DNA of 64,000 nucleotides from Streptomyces sp. NRRL S-340 (GTDB lineage: Bacteria; Actinomycetota; Actinomycetes; Streptomycetales; Streptomycetaceae). Positions 1 to 8,558 of the stretch are shown here, in pieces. The stretch spans positions 1 through 64,000 of the forward strand of contig NZ_JOIY01000036.1 in the NCBI RefSeq assembly GCF_000720185.1, given 5' to 3'. The notes under the pieces were generated by a model that saw only the letters and a list, made by a program, of their open reading frames with translations, made no database searches and had not been told where the DNA came from. Position numbers and translations under genes: made by a program. Position 1 is the first letter of the stretch. Every line of letters begins with the position of its first letter.

Positions 1-684
1 CCCTCCGGCACCCCCGACGCCCCCCGCATCGCCGTCCGCGGCGAAGCCCACCTCGAAGTCGACCCCGAGATCGCCCGCATCGGCATCACCGTCACCGCCC
101 GCGGCAAGGACCGGCGCACCGCCCTCGACGACCTCACCCGCCGCAACACCACCGTCCTCGACCTCGTCAGGTCCTACGGTCCCGCCGTCGAACACCTCGA
201 CACCGGCGCCTTCTCCCTCACCCCCGAACTCACCCGTCACGGCCGCACCGAACGCGTCCGCACCTACCACGGCACCGTCCACCTCACCGCCACCCTCACC
301 GACTTCACCGCCCTCGGCGAACTCACCACCCGACTGGCCGACTTGGACCTCACCCGAGTGGACGGCCCCTGGTGGACACTCCGCCCCGACTCACCCGCCC
401 ACCGGCAGGCCCGCCGGCAAGCCGTACACGCCGCCGTCCAGCGCGCCAAGGAGTACGCCGAAGCACTCGGCACCAGCCTCGCGGCACTCATCGAGATCGC
501 CGACATCGGCGCCGAGGACAACGCCTCCTTCCCGCCCCACCCCGCCCGCGCCCGCCGAGCGGCCGCCTACGGGGCCCCCGCCGGCGCCCCCGACGAGGCG
601 ACCCCCCTCGACCTCGAACCCCAGCGCCAGCACGTCCATGCGCAACTCAACGCGCGATTCACCATGAAACCGCCCAAACTGTAA
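1..684 (+). CDS. SIMPL-domain (DUF541) protein, 5' end outside the window
   Basis: The reading frame is open from base 1 to a TAA at 682-684, so about 227 C-terminal residues are seen. The sequence carries the alternating beta-strand pattern of SIMPL/DUF541 domains: a first strand RIAVRGEAHLEVDPE near the left edge, then the VTVTARGKD-like strand, a helix with DDLTRRN, and a late helix with ARRQAVHAAVQRAKEYAEALG. SIMPL proteins form periplasmic or cell-surface oligomers of unclear function. The start and any signal peptide are missing. The gene ends 172 bp before pyk on the same strand. No terminator is obvious between them. Confidence 0.75.
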   Translation, partial: PSGTPDAPRIAVRGEAHLEVDPEIARIGITVTARGKDRRTALDDLTRRNTTVLDLVRSYGPAVEHLDTGAFSLTPELTRHGRTERVRTYHGTVHLTATLTDFTALGELTTRLADLDLTRVDGPWWTLRPDSPAHRQARRQAVHAAVQRAKEYAEALGTSLAALIEIADIGAEDNASFPPHPARARRAAAYGAPAGAPDEATPLDLEPQRQHVHAQLNARFTMKPPKL

Positions 685-844
685 ACACGTCAGCCGCCCG
701 ACCCGCCGACCGCAGCCCACCACCGACCACCCCCGAACGCTCGGAGGAGCACCACCCCGCACACCTCCGCACTTGTCAACACCCCTTCATCCAAAGGCCG
801 TTGAACAGTCACCTCACACCAAACCCCTACCGACAGGTAAGGCC

Positions 845-859
845 TAGGCTCACACCATG
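845..859 (+). promoter_or_regulatory. -10 element TAGGCT placing the pyk transcription start at or near its ATG
   Basis: TAGGCT at 845-850 lies six bases before the ATG at 857. No Shine-Dalgarno sequence lies between them. This spacing puts the transcription start on the start codon, the usual layout of leaderless Streptomyces genes. No good -35 hexamer is seen 17-18 bp upstream, so promoter strength is uncertain. Confidence 0.45.
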
Positions 860-2293
860 CGCCGAGCGAAGATCGTCTGCACCCTGGGGCCCGCCACCGA
901 CACCTACGACCAGATCAAAGCCCTGGTCGACGCCGGAATGGACGTAGCCCGCTTCAACCTCAGCCACGGCGAACACGCCGAACACGAAGCGCGCTACCAG
1001 CACGTACGCGAAGCCGCCGACGAAACCGGCCGCAGCGTCGGCCTCCTCGCCGACCTCCAGGGCCCGAAGATCCGCCTCGGCCACTTCCGTGAAGGCCCCG
1101 TACTCCTCGAACGCGGCGACACCTTCACCATCACCGTCGAAGAAGGCGTCGAAGGCGACCGCCACCACTGCGGAACCACCCACGCCGGCCTCGCCGACGA
1201 CCTCACCCCCGGCGAACGCATCCTCGTCGACGACGGCAGAGTCGCCCTCCGGGTCACCGCCATCGACGGCCCACACGTCCACACCGAAGTCACCGAAGGC
1301 GGCATCGTCTCCGACCACAAGGGCCTCAACCTCCCCGGCGTCGCCGTCTCCGTCCCCGCCCTCTCCAAGAAGGACGAGGACGACCTCCGCTGGGCCCTGC
1401 GCACCGGCTTCGACGTCATCGCACTCTCGTTCGTACGCAGCGGACGCGACATCCTCGACGTCCACCGCATCATGGACGACGAAGGCCGCCGCCTCCCCGT
1501 CATCGCCAAGATCGAAAAACCCCAGGCGGTCGAGGCCATCGACGAGATCATCGACGCCTTCGACGGCATCATGGTCGCCCGCGGCGACCTCGGCGTCGAA
1601 ATGCCCCTCGAACAAGTCCCCGTCGTCCAGAAACGCGCCGTCAAACTCGCCAGGCGCAACGCCAAACCGGTGATCGTCGCCACCCAGATGCTCGACTCCA
1701 TGATCGACAACTCCCGCCCCACCCGCGCCGAGGCCAGCGACGTCGCCAACGCCGTCATCGACGGCACCGACGCCGTCATGCTCTCCGGCGAGACCAGCGT
1801 CGGCAGGCACCCCGTCGCCGCCGTCCGCACCATGGCGAAGATCGTCACCGCCGCCGAGGAGGACATCCTCGCCAAGGGCCTGCCGCCCCTCACCGACCGC
1901 AACAAACCCCGCACCCAGGGCGGCGCCGTCGCCCGCGCCGCAGCCGAGATCGGCGACTTCCTCGGAGCCAGGTTCCTCGTCGCCTTCACCCAGTCGGGCG
2001 ACACCGCCCGCCGTCTCTCCCGCTACCGCTCACCCATCCCCCTCCTCGCCTTCACCCCCGAACCGGCCACCCGCTCCCAGCTCAGCACCGCCTGGGGCGT
2101 CGAGACATTCCTGGGCCCCCACGTCGACTCCACCGACGCGATGGTCGCCCAGGTCGACGAACTGCTCCTCAAGTACGGCCGCTGCGAGAAGGGCGACGTG
2201 GTCGTCATCACGGCGGGCTCCCCGCCCGGGGTGCCGGGCTCCACGAACCTGGTCCGGGTCCACCACATCGGCGAGGACGACCGGCCCCGGTAG
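857..2293 (+). CDS. pyk: Pyruvate kinase
   Basis: Catalyses phosphoenolpyruvate + ADP to pyruvate + ATP, the last step of glycolysis, in the cytosol. The 478-residue length is normal for the bacterial enzyme. Visible landmarks are the N-terminal TIM-barrel start KIVCTLGPAT, NLSHG near residue 35, LADLQGPKIR near 65, the active-site lysine block IAKIEKPQAV near residue 217, ARGDLGVEMP near 240, and the signature SRPTRAEASDVANAV followed by DAVMLSGETS near 305. The C-terminal third has the allosteric-domain fold pattern (VAFTQSGDTARRLSRYR). The start at 857 is preceded by a -10-like hexamer rather than a ribosome-binding site. Streptomyces genomes usually carry two pyk paralogues; which one this is cannot be told here. 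Confidence 0.97.
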   Translation: MRRAKIVCTLGPATDTYDQIKALVDAGMDVARFNLSHGEHAEHEARYQHVREAADETGRSVGLLADLQGPKIRLGHFREGPVLLERGDTFTITVEEGVEGDRHHCGTTHAGLADDLTPGERILVDDGRVALRVTAIDGPHVHTEVTEGGIVSDHKGLNLPGVAVSVPALSKKDEDDLRWALRTGFDVIALSFVRSGRDILDVHRIMDDEGRRLPVIAKIEKPQAVEAIDEIIDAFDGIMVARGDLGVEMPLEQVPVVQKRAVKLARRNAKPVIVATQMLDSMIDNSRPTRAEASDVANAVIDGTDAVMLSGETSVGRHPVAAVRTMAKIVTAAEEDILAKGLPPLTDRNKPRTQGGAVARAAAEIGDFLGARFLVAFTQSGDTARRLSRYRSPIPLLAFTPEPATRSQLSTAWGVETFLGPHVDSTDAMVAQVDELLLKYGRCEKGDVVVITAGSPPGVPGSTNLVRVHHIGEDDRPR

Positions 2294-2301
2294 GGGAGCC
2301 C

Positions 2302-3078
2302 TCAGTACTTGGGGCCGATGTGGGCGTCCATGAGGGCCACGGAGGCTTTGCGGGCTACGGAGATCGTCACGGCAGCCCGGCTCTGGTGGAGTGACTTCCA
2401 CTCGACGCCGAGCTTGTCGAGAGTGTCGGTGAAGAGCTGGATGATGTCGGTCGATGTGTTGGTGAAGAAGTACCGGGGATATTCGTAGCGCTTGCGCTCA
2501 CCGCCGACGAGGCGAGCCGTCCAGTTGGTGATCCGGCAGCCGTCGGAGTGGATGAGCCCCCGGAGGAACTCCCAGGGGTGCGCATCGACGATCTCCTGCT
2601 GCCAGGGTTCGAGTGCGATGCGGCGATTGTGCTTCTTGCCGGGGCCATGCTGGGGGAAGAGGCAGGGCCAGTGCTTGCTGTAGCAGGTGACGTTCTGGCA
2701 GCCCTCGCGCTGGACGCGGAACACCTTGTTGTCCGGGCGAACGCGCTGCATGGCTTCGGCGCAGGCGTCGATCAGGCCGGGCCAGTTGTCGTCGCAGGTG
2801 ATGCGGAGGAAGTAGACGCCCTTGCGTAGGAGGCTGATGCATCCATCACCCAGGTAGAGGCCCAGCAGGTAGGTGTAGGCCACGGGATCTTCGGGGTCTT
2901 CCGGGACGTCGCCGCACCGCGGGCAGGGCCGTGGGCGGGTCCATCCCAAGGGCTCGATCCGTGTCTGCCAGGAGCGGATCGCGGCACGGGAGACGCCGGT
3001 CTGCCTGCTGACCGAGTTCAGGCTGCGGCCCTGGGCGACCAGGGCCAGGGCGTGCTTGCGTGTGCTGAGGCCGTACAT
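2302..3078 (-). CDS. LAGLIDADG homing-endonuclease-like protein with N-terminal helix-turn-helix
   Basis: A 258-residue protein. Residues 14-40 form a resolvase-like helix-turn-helix (GRSLNSVSRQTGVSRAAIRSW), followed by a CPRC zinc-knuckle-like motif at 52-55. Two LAGLIDADG helices follow: YLLGLYLGDG at 70-79 and FLRGLIHSDG at 171-180, each ending in the acidic residue that binds the catalytic metal in active enzymes. The 92-residue gap between the helices fits a single-chain pseudo-dimeric nuclease. Family knowledge says such proteins cut long DNA sites and promote their own copying; some have become regulators. No intein or intron host is visible, so this is a free-standing copy. It lies just downstream of a tRNA gene on the same strand, and its stop is 9 bp from the converging pyk stop. 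Start ATG at 3078 has only a weak GAGAG upstream. Confidence 0.75.
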   Translation of the reverse strand: MYGLSTRKHALALVAQGRSLNSVSRQTGVSRAAIRSWQTRIEPLGWTRPRPCPRCGDVPEDPEDPVAYTYLLGLYLGDGCISLLRKGVYFLRITCDDNWPGLIDACAEAMQRVRPDNKVFRVQREGCQNVTCYSKHWPCLFPQHGPGKKHNRRIALEPWQQEIVDAHPWEFLRGLIHSDGCRITNWTARLVGGERKRYEYPRYFFTNTSTDIIQLFTDTLDKLGVEWKSLHQSRAAVTISVARKASVALMDAHIGPKY

Positions 3079-3113
3079 ATGAACACTCTCGAGGAGTGAT
3101 CGCGATGCCGCGC

Positions 3114-3152
3114 AAGAAAAAGCGGATGTTCACGAGAACGTGGACATCCGCT
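3114..3152 (-). terminator. Rho-independent terminator after the tRNA gene
   Basis: On the minus strand, arms AGCGGATGT (3152-3144) and ACATCCGCT (3129-3121) pair, with a further short ACG/CGT pairing inside. The stem is followed by TTTTCTT at 3120-3114. It lies between the tRNA and the LAGLIDADG gene and should limit read-through into the latter. Confidence 0.75.
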
Positions 3153-3184
3153 TCCTAGTCACGACCTTGGAAACCAAGGAAAAG

Positions 3185-3259
3185 TGCCCCGGGTGGGACT
3201 CGAACCCACACTGTATGGTGTTTGAGACCACTGTCTGCTGCCGATTGGACTACCGGGGC
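3185..3259 (-). tRNA. tRNA with anticodon CAA (Leu codon UUG), class I shape with short variable loop
   Basis: The minus strand folds as a cloverleaf: acceptor GCCCCGG/CCGGGGC, a 3-bp D stem with loop containing AATCGGCAGC, anticodon stem GTGGT/ACCAT around loop CTCAAAC, a 5-nt variable loop ACAGT, and T arm GTGGG-TTCGAGT-CCCAC. The discriminator base is A and no CCA is encoded. The anticodon at loop positions 3-5 is CAA, which reads leucine UUG. Canonical bacterial tRNA-Leu has a long class II variable arm, which is absent here. The D arm resembles those of tRNA-Gln and tRNA-Glu. Whether it is charged with leucine is therefore open. Confidence 0.85.
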
Positions 3260-3364
3260 CAAACGAATCGAAGGCAACCCCCGACCCGCTGCCTGACCAC
3301 CTTACCGCAGCTAGGTAGGCTCTTGGGAGCAGTATCTGCCTCCCCCGGAACAAGGAGCGCCCCC

Positions 3365-4048
3365 GTGACCGCCCCCGAGTCGCCCCAGCCCGTTGACGCC
3401 GTCGACGACGACAAGTCGCACGTCCCGCCGCTGACGACCCGTGTCGTCATCGCCGAGGACGAGGCGCTGATCCGTCTTGATCTGAAGGAGATGCTGGAGG
3501 AGGAGGGGTACAGCGTCGTCGGTGAGGCCGGGGACGGTGAGCGGGCGGTGGAGCTGGCTCGTGAGCACCGGCCCGATCTGGTGATCCTCGATGTGAAGAT
3601 GCCGAAGCTGGACGGTATCTCGGCGGCGGAGAAGATCGCCGAGGAGGGCATCGCGCCGGTGCTGATGCTGACGGCGTTCTCGCAGCGGGATCTGGTGGAG
3701 CGGGCGCGGGACGCGGGTGCGATGGCGTACCTGGTGAAGCCGTTCAGCAAGAGTGACGTGGTTCCGGCGATCGAGATGGCGGTGTCGCGGTTCACGGAGC
3801 TGAAGGAGCTGGAGAAGGAGGTCGCGGACCTCTCCCAGCGGCTGGAGACGCGGAAGCTGGTGGACCGGGCGAAGTCGGTGCTGCAGACGGAGTACGGGCT
3901 GTCGGAGCCGGCGGCGTTCCGTTGGATCCAGAAGACGTCGATGGATCGTCGTATGTCGATGCAGCAGGTGGCGGAGGCTGTCATCCAGGACAGCGAGGAG
4001 AAGAAGGCGGCGAAGGGCGGGAAGGCGGGGAAGTCCGGGCAGGACTGA
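3365..4048 (+). CDS. pdtaR: ANTAR-domain response regulator, PdtaR-like
   Basis: A 227-residue two-domain protein. Residues 26-140 are a receiver domain with acidic pocket E31/D32, phospho-acceptor D76 in LVILDVKMP, T103 and K125 in LVKPF. Residues about 150-205 are an ANTAR RNA-binding domain (LVDRAKSVLQTEYGLSEPAA then RRMSMQQVAEAVI), preceded by a coiled-coil-like LKELEKEV segment. Family knowledge: phosphorylated PdtaR (Rv1626 in M. tuberculosis) binds paired hairpins in mRNA leaders and prevents termination; its kinase PdtaS is normally encoded elsewhere, as here. GTG at 3365 is chosen because AAGGAG lies at 3352-3357; the frame is open further upstream but that part crosses the tRNA. A 20-residue N-terminal extension precedes the receiver. 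Confidence 0.92.
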   Translation: MTAPESPQPVDAVDDDKSHVPPLTTRVVIAEDEALIRLDLKEMLEEEGYSVVGEAGDGERAVELAREHRPDLVILDVKMPKLDGISAAEKIAEEGIAPVLMLTAFSQRDLVERARDAGAMAYLVKPFSKSDVVPAIEMAVSRFTELKELEKEVADLSQRLETRKLVDRAKSVLQTEYGLSEPAAFRWIQKTSMDRRMSMQQVAEAVIQDSEEKKAAKGGKAGKSGQD

Positions 4049-4081
4049 CCTGGAGGCCCGGCGCCCGGGTTCGAATGACGA

Positions 4082-4115
4082 GGCCCGCATCCCTGACCGG
4101 GGGTGCGGGCCTTTT
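4082..4115 (+). terminator. Terminator between pdtaR and livF
   Basis: Arms GGCCCGCA (4082-4089) and TGCGGGCC (4104-4111) with an extra CCC/GGG pairing inside, followed by TTTT. It sits between the converging pdtaR and livF genes. Confidence 0.75.
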
Positions 4116-4130
4116 GGTGTGGTGGTCGGT

Positions 4131-4843
<713 letters not shown>

Positions 4844-4847
<4 letters not shown>

Positions 4848-5734
4848 TGGGCTTCTCCCTTGGTGCTGTTCGCCGTGTTCGCGCCGGTGCCCGTGTTCGT
4901 TGCGGAGGGGGTCTCGGCGGCGGCTTCGGCTGCTTCGACCTCTGCGGCTTCGGCTTGGCCGGGTGCGCCTTCGAAGGGTTCGCCGAGGTAGGCGGCGACG
5001 ACGCGTTCGTCGGCCTGGACGACGTCGGAGGTGCCTTCGATGAGTTTTTCGCCCTGGACGAGGACGGCGACGCGGTCGCAGAGGTTGAAGATGAACCGCA
5101 TGTCGTGCTCGATGACGAGGACGGCGATGCCTTGGTCGCGGATGGCGAAGACGAGTTCTTCGGTGGTGCGGGTTTCTTGGGGGTTCATGCCGGCGGTGGG
5201 CTCGTCGAGGAGCAGGAGGCCGGGTTCGCTGGCGAGTGCGCGGGCGATTTCGAGTTTGCGCTGTTCGCCGTAGGGGAGGTTGCGGGCGAGGTGGTCGCGT
5301 TTGTGGGCGAGGCCGATGAACTCGAGGAGTTCCATGGCTCGTTCTTCGCTGGCTTTTTCGGCCTTTTTGAATCCGGGGCCGCGGAGGAGTGCGGACCAGA
5401 GTCCTTCTTTGGTGCGGGTGTGGCGGCCGATGAGGACGTTTTCCAGGACGGTCATGTTGGCGAAGAGCCTGATGTTCTGGAAGGTGCGGGCGATTCCGGC
5501 CTGGGTGACGAGGTGGGGTTTGGGCGGGAGAACCGTGTTTTTGTAGGAGACGGTTCCTTCGGTGGGGATGTAGAGGCCGGTGAGGCAGTTGAAGAAGGTG
5601 GTTTTGCCTGCGCCGTTGGGGCCGATGAGTCCCACGATCTCGCCGCTGTTGACGGTGAGGTCGACGGAGCGTACGGCGGTGAGGCCGCCGAAGCGCATGG
5701 TGACGTCACGGGCTTGGAGTACAGGTGTCGTCAT
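4844..5734 (-). CDS. livG: Branched-chain amino-acid ABC transporter ATPase LivG
   Basis: Second ATPase of the importer, 296 residues. Walker A GPNGAGKT is at 38-45, the variant signature LPYGEQRK and Walker B LLLLDEPTAGMNP follow, with an H-loop in VIEHDMRFI. LivG-type subunits are marked by the PTAGMNP sequence. Compared with the usual 255 residues it carries a C-terminal tail of about 40 residues rich in Ala, Glu, Thr and Asn (from about residue 258), which looks disordered and non-catalytic. The gene starts 5 bp after the livM stop and overlaps livF by four bases. Confidence 0.93.
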
Positions 5735-5739
5735 CGTTC

Positions 5740-7521
5740 TTACGCCCCTGCCTTGGTGACGGCCTGGTCTTCGGGCAGTGTTTTCTGTTCGGGTATGTCG
5801 AGTTGGCCGTTCTCGTGGAATTCGAGTTGGCGGCGGCGGTTGGCGATGATGCCTTCGGGCCTGAATCGCATGAGGAGGACGAGGGCGATGCCGAAGGCGA
5901 GGAGTTCGTAGTTCTTGAGGAATTGGAGTTTTTCGGGGATGAGGTAGAGCATGCTGGCGCCGAGGAGGGGGCCGCTGACGGTGCCCATGCCGCCGAGGAC
6001 GACGGCGGCGAGGAGGAAGGCGGAGTTGGGCGGGGCGGCGCCGGCGAACTGGTAGGGGGTGGGGACGACGGAGTAGCTGACGTGGGCGCTGACGGTGCCG
6101 GCGAGGCCGGCGAGCGCGGCGCCGAGGGCGAAGGCGATGAGTTTGACGCGGAAGCCGTTGATGCCCATGGCGGTGGCGGCGGTTTCGTCTTCGCGGATGG
6201 CGACCCAGGAGCGGCCGATGCGGGAGTCGGCGGCGCGGGTGAAGACGAGGACGACGACGGCGGTGAAGAGGAGCATGAGCAGGAAGTAGTTGGCGAATCG
6301 GCCGAGGGTGAAGGAGCCGATGTCGTGGGGCTCGCCGAAGTTGAATCCGAAGATTTCGAGGTCGGGGATGTTGGCGATGCCGTTGGGGCCGTTGGTGATG
6401 TCGGGGCCGGAGGAGCCGTCGAGGTTGTTGACGGCGATGCGGAAGATTTCTCCGAAGCCGAGGGTGACGATGGCGAGGTAGTCGCCGCGCAGTCGGAGGG
6501 TGGGGGCGCCGATGAGGACGCCGAAGACGAGGGAGGCGCCCATGCCGACGAGGACGGCGCCCCAGAAGGGGAGTTGGGTGCCGGAGAAGCGGGAGTACTC
6601 GGAGCCGGAGACGAGGGCTGCGGCGTAGGCGCCGACGCCGAGGAAGGCGACGTAGCCGAGGTCGAGGAGGCCGGTGAGGCCGACGACGATGTTCAGGCCG
6701 AGGGCGACGGTGGCGAAGATGAGGATGTTGACGCCGATGTTGGCGTTGTGGTCCTCGGACTGGGTGAAGGGGAAGACCGCCGCGGCGAGGAAGGCCATGG
6801 AGGTGGCGAATCCTTTGTGGCGGGCGTTGAGTGCGGCGAAGCGGTCGGTGAGGCCTGCGGTGAAGAGGGCCCAGGCGGCGAAGACGACGAGGAGTCCGAA
6901 GCCGCTGAAGGTTTCGCCGTATTCGTCGTCGGGGGTGCTGATGCCGTAGGTGAAGACGATGAGGCCGAGGGCGAGGGAGAGGGTGATGGTGATGCGTTCG
7001 GCCCAGGCGGGGACGGGGGTGGCGCGGGGGATGGGGTCGGCTTTGGCGAAGTAGGACTTCCAGGTGTCGCCGGGGCGGGGGAGGGCGAGGGTGCCGATGA
7101 CGGGGAGGAGGGAGGCGATGGCGGCGACGTAGCCGCCGGGTTCGAGGTTGGCGAGGCCGCCGAGTTCGATGGCGATGGCGAGGATGGTGTACCAGGTGAC
7201 CGCGAAGGCGGCGAGGGCGGTGAGGAAGACGGGGGCGGTGGCGCGGGCGGGGTTGAGCCAGCGCAGTCCTCGGATGTTCCAGAGGGTGAGGGCGTACAGG
7301 AGGGTGAGGACGCCGCCGGTGAGGGTGAGGAGTTGGAGCCCGGCGGGGTAGGCGGTGACGGTGAGGTCGCCGGGGAACTGGGAGGTCCAGGTCCAGGCGA
7401 GCATGGTGCTCGCGATGGTGGCGAGGGCTCCGATGGCGGTGAGGAGGCGGGCGGCGCTGTGGGGCAGGGGGATGAGGGGGGTGCCTTGGGTGGGGCGGGT
7501 GGTGTCGGTCATGGTGGTCAC
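5740..7521 (-). CDS. livM: Branched-chain amino-acid ABC transporter permease LivM, extended
   Basis: Membrane permease subunit. The C-terminal about 330 residues carry the LivM core: NIVVGLTGLLDLGYVAFLGVGAY, GDYLAIVTLGFGEIFRI and the coupling-helix region LAGLAGTVSAH. At 593 residues it is longer than the usual 300-430. The extra N-terminal part (about residues 1-230) holds several additional hydrophobic segments, such as LLTAIGALATIASTMLAW, and charged linkers. Such long forms are known among actinobacteria and E. coli LivM is also extended, but the job of the extra segments is unknown. The start overlaps the livH stop by four bases. Confidence 0.9.
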   Translation of the reverse strand: MTTMTDTTRPTQGTPLIPLPHSAARLLTAIGALATIASTMLAWTWTSQFPGDLTVTAYPAGLQLLTLTGGVLTLLYALTLWNIRGLRWLNPARATAPVFLTALAAFAVTWYTILAIAIELGGLANLEPGGYVAAIASLLPVIGTLALPRPGDTWKSYFAKADPIPRATPVPAWAERITITLSLALGLIVFTYGISTPDDEYGETFSGFGLLVVFAAWALFTAGLTDRFAALNARHKGFATSMAFLAAAVFPFTQSEDHNANIGVNILIFATVALGLNIVVGLTGLLDLGYVAFLGVGAYAAALVSGSEYSRFSGTQLPFWGAVLVGMGASLVFGVLIGAPTLRLRGDYLAIVTLGFGEIFRIAVNNLDGSSGPDITNGPNGIANIPDLEIFGFNFGEPHDIGSFTLGRFANYFLLMLLFTAVVVLVFTRAADSRIGRSWVAIREDETAATAMGINGFRVKLIAFALGAALAGLAGTVSAHVSYSVVPTPYQFAGAAPPNSAFLLAAVVLGGMGTVSGPLLGASMLYLIPEKLQFLKNYELLAFGIALVLLMRFRPEGIIANRRRQLEFHENGQLDIPEQKTLPEDQAVTKAGA

Positions 7522-8450
7522 GCCCTGTCCGCGACGCGTTCGCCGAGCAGGCCTTGTGGCCTGAAGAGGAGGACGAGGATGAGGAGGACGAAGGCCCAGA
7601 CGGAGGCCCAGCCCTGGCCGCCGAACTGGTCCATGCCGGGGATATCGGCGATGTAGGCAGTGGCGAGTCCTTCGGCGAGGCCGAGGACGATGCCGCCGAG
7701 CATGGCGCCGTAGATGTTGCCGATGCCGCCGAGGACGGCGGCGGTGAAGGCTTTGAGGCCGGCGACGAAGCCCATGTCGTAGTTGACGCTGCCGACGCGG
7801 AAGCCCCAGGCGACGCCGGCGACGGCGGCGAAGAAGCCGCCGATGGCGAAGGCGATGACGATGATGCGGTTGGTGTCGATGCCCATGAGCTGGGCGGTGT
7901 CGGGGTCCTGTGCGGTGGCTTGCATGGCGCGGCCGGTGCGGGAGGTGCGGACGAAGAAGGCGAGGGCGGCCATGCAGAGGGGGGCGGCTATGAGGACGAA
8001 GAGTTCACCGGACTGGATCTTGAGGTTGTCGGTGATGTTGAAGGGGCCGCCGGGGAGCTGGGGGAATTTGCGGGCGTTGTCGGCGTGGGGGTACCAGTTG
8101 AAGACGGCCTGCTGGAGGGCGAGGGAGAGGCCGATGGCGGTGATGAGGGGGGCGAGGCGTGGTGCGCCTCTGAGCGGCCGGTAGGCGAATCGTTCCGCTC
8201 CCACTGCGATGAGGACGGCGACGAGGCCGCCGCCGATCAGCATGAGGGGGAGGGCGATCCACATGGATGTGCCGTCGGGCAGGACGAGATAGACACTGAG
8301 GGCGCCGAAGCCGCCGGTCATGAAGATCTCGCCGTGGGCGAAGTTGATGAGCTGGACGATGCCGTACACCATCGTGTAGCCGATGGCGATCAGCCCGTAC
8401 ATCGAGCCGAGGATCAGCCCGTTGGCCAGCTGTTGCGGCAGGGTGTGCAC
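7518..8450 (-). CDS. livH: Branched-chain amino-acid ABC transporter permease LivH
   Basis: A 310-residue permease with about eight hydrophobic segments. The N-terminal LANGLILGSMYGLIAIGYTMVYGI and NFAHGEIFM sequences are diagnostic of LivH, as is the late KAFTAAVLGGIGNIYGAMLGG block. It pairs with LivM to form the membrane channel. Translation probably starts at GTG 8450. A strong inverted repeat lies between this gene and the binding-protein gene upstream (8497-8534), so the permease may be expressed at a lower level than the binding protein. Confidence 0.92.
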   Translation of the reverse strand: MHTLPQQLANGLILGSMYGLIAIGYTMVYGIVQLINFAHGEIFMTGGFGALSVYLVLPDGTSMWIALPLMLIGGGLVAVLIAVGAERFAYRPLRGAPRLAPLITAIGLSLALQQAVFNWYPHADNARKFPQLPGGPFNITDNLKIQSGELFVLIAAPLCMAALAFFVRTSRTGRAMQATAQDPDTAQLMGIDTNRIIVIAFAIGGFFAAVAGVAWGFRVGSVNYDMGFVAGLKAFTAAVLGGIGNIYGAMLGGIVLGLAEGLATAYIADIPGMDQFGGQGWASVWAFVLLILVLLFRPQGLLGERVADRA

Positions 8451-8496
8451 CGCAAGGCCTCCATGTGGGTGCGGAGAGTGACGGGGGAGAGAGGTC

Positions 8497-8534
8497 GGGC
8501 CGCGCGGTGACGGGTCGTCGTGGCCGCGCGGCCC
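8497..8534 (-). promoter_or_regulatory. Intercistronic hairpin between livK and livH
   Basis: Perfect 11-bp arms GGGCCGCGCGG (8497-8507) and CCGCGCGGCCC (8524-8534) with a 16-nt loop. There is no T-tract. Position in the 108-bp gap suggests mRNA processing or partial attenuation that leaves more livK than livH message, as in many binding-protein operons; this is inference. Confidence 0.55.
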
Positions 8535-8558
8535 TGGGGTCGTCCTTGCTGGTGCCGG

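Noticed and set aside
3140..3364. An N-terminal extension of the pdtaR frame upstream of GTG 3365
   Set aside because: It would translate across the tRNA gene on the opposite strand; a proper ribosome-binding site lies before 3365.
8031..8055. TTGTCGGTG inside livH as a damage promoter
   Set aside because: Within coding sequence, wrong context and no -10 at N8.
5725..8510. Long acidic Gly/Glu/Asp-rich plus-strand frames across livM and livH
   Set aside because: Repetitive GEEDEG-like sequence arises by reading hydrophobic permease codons backwards.
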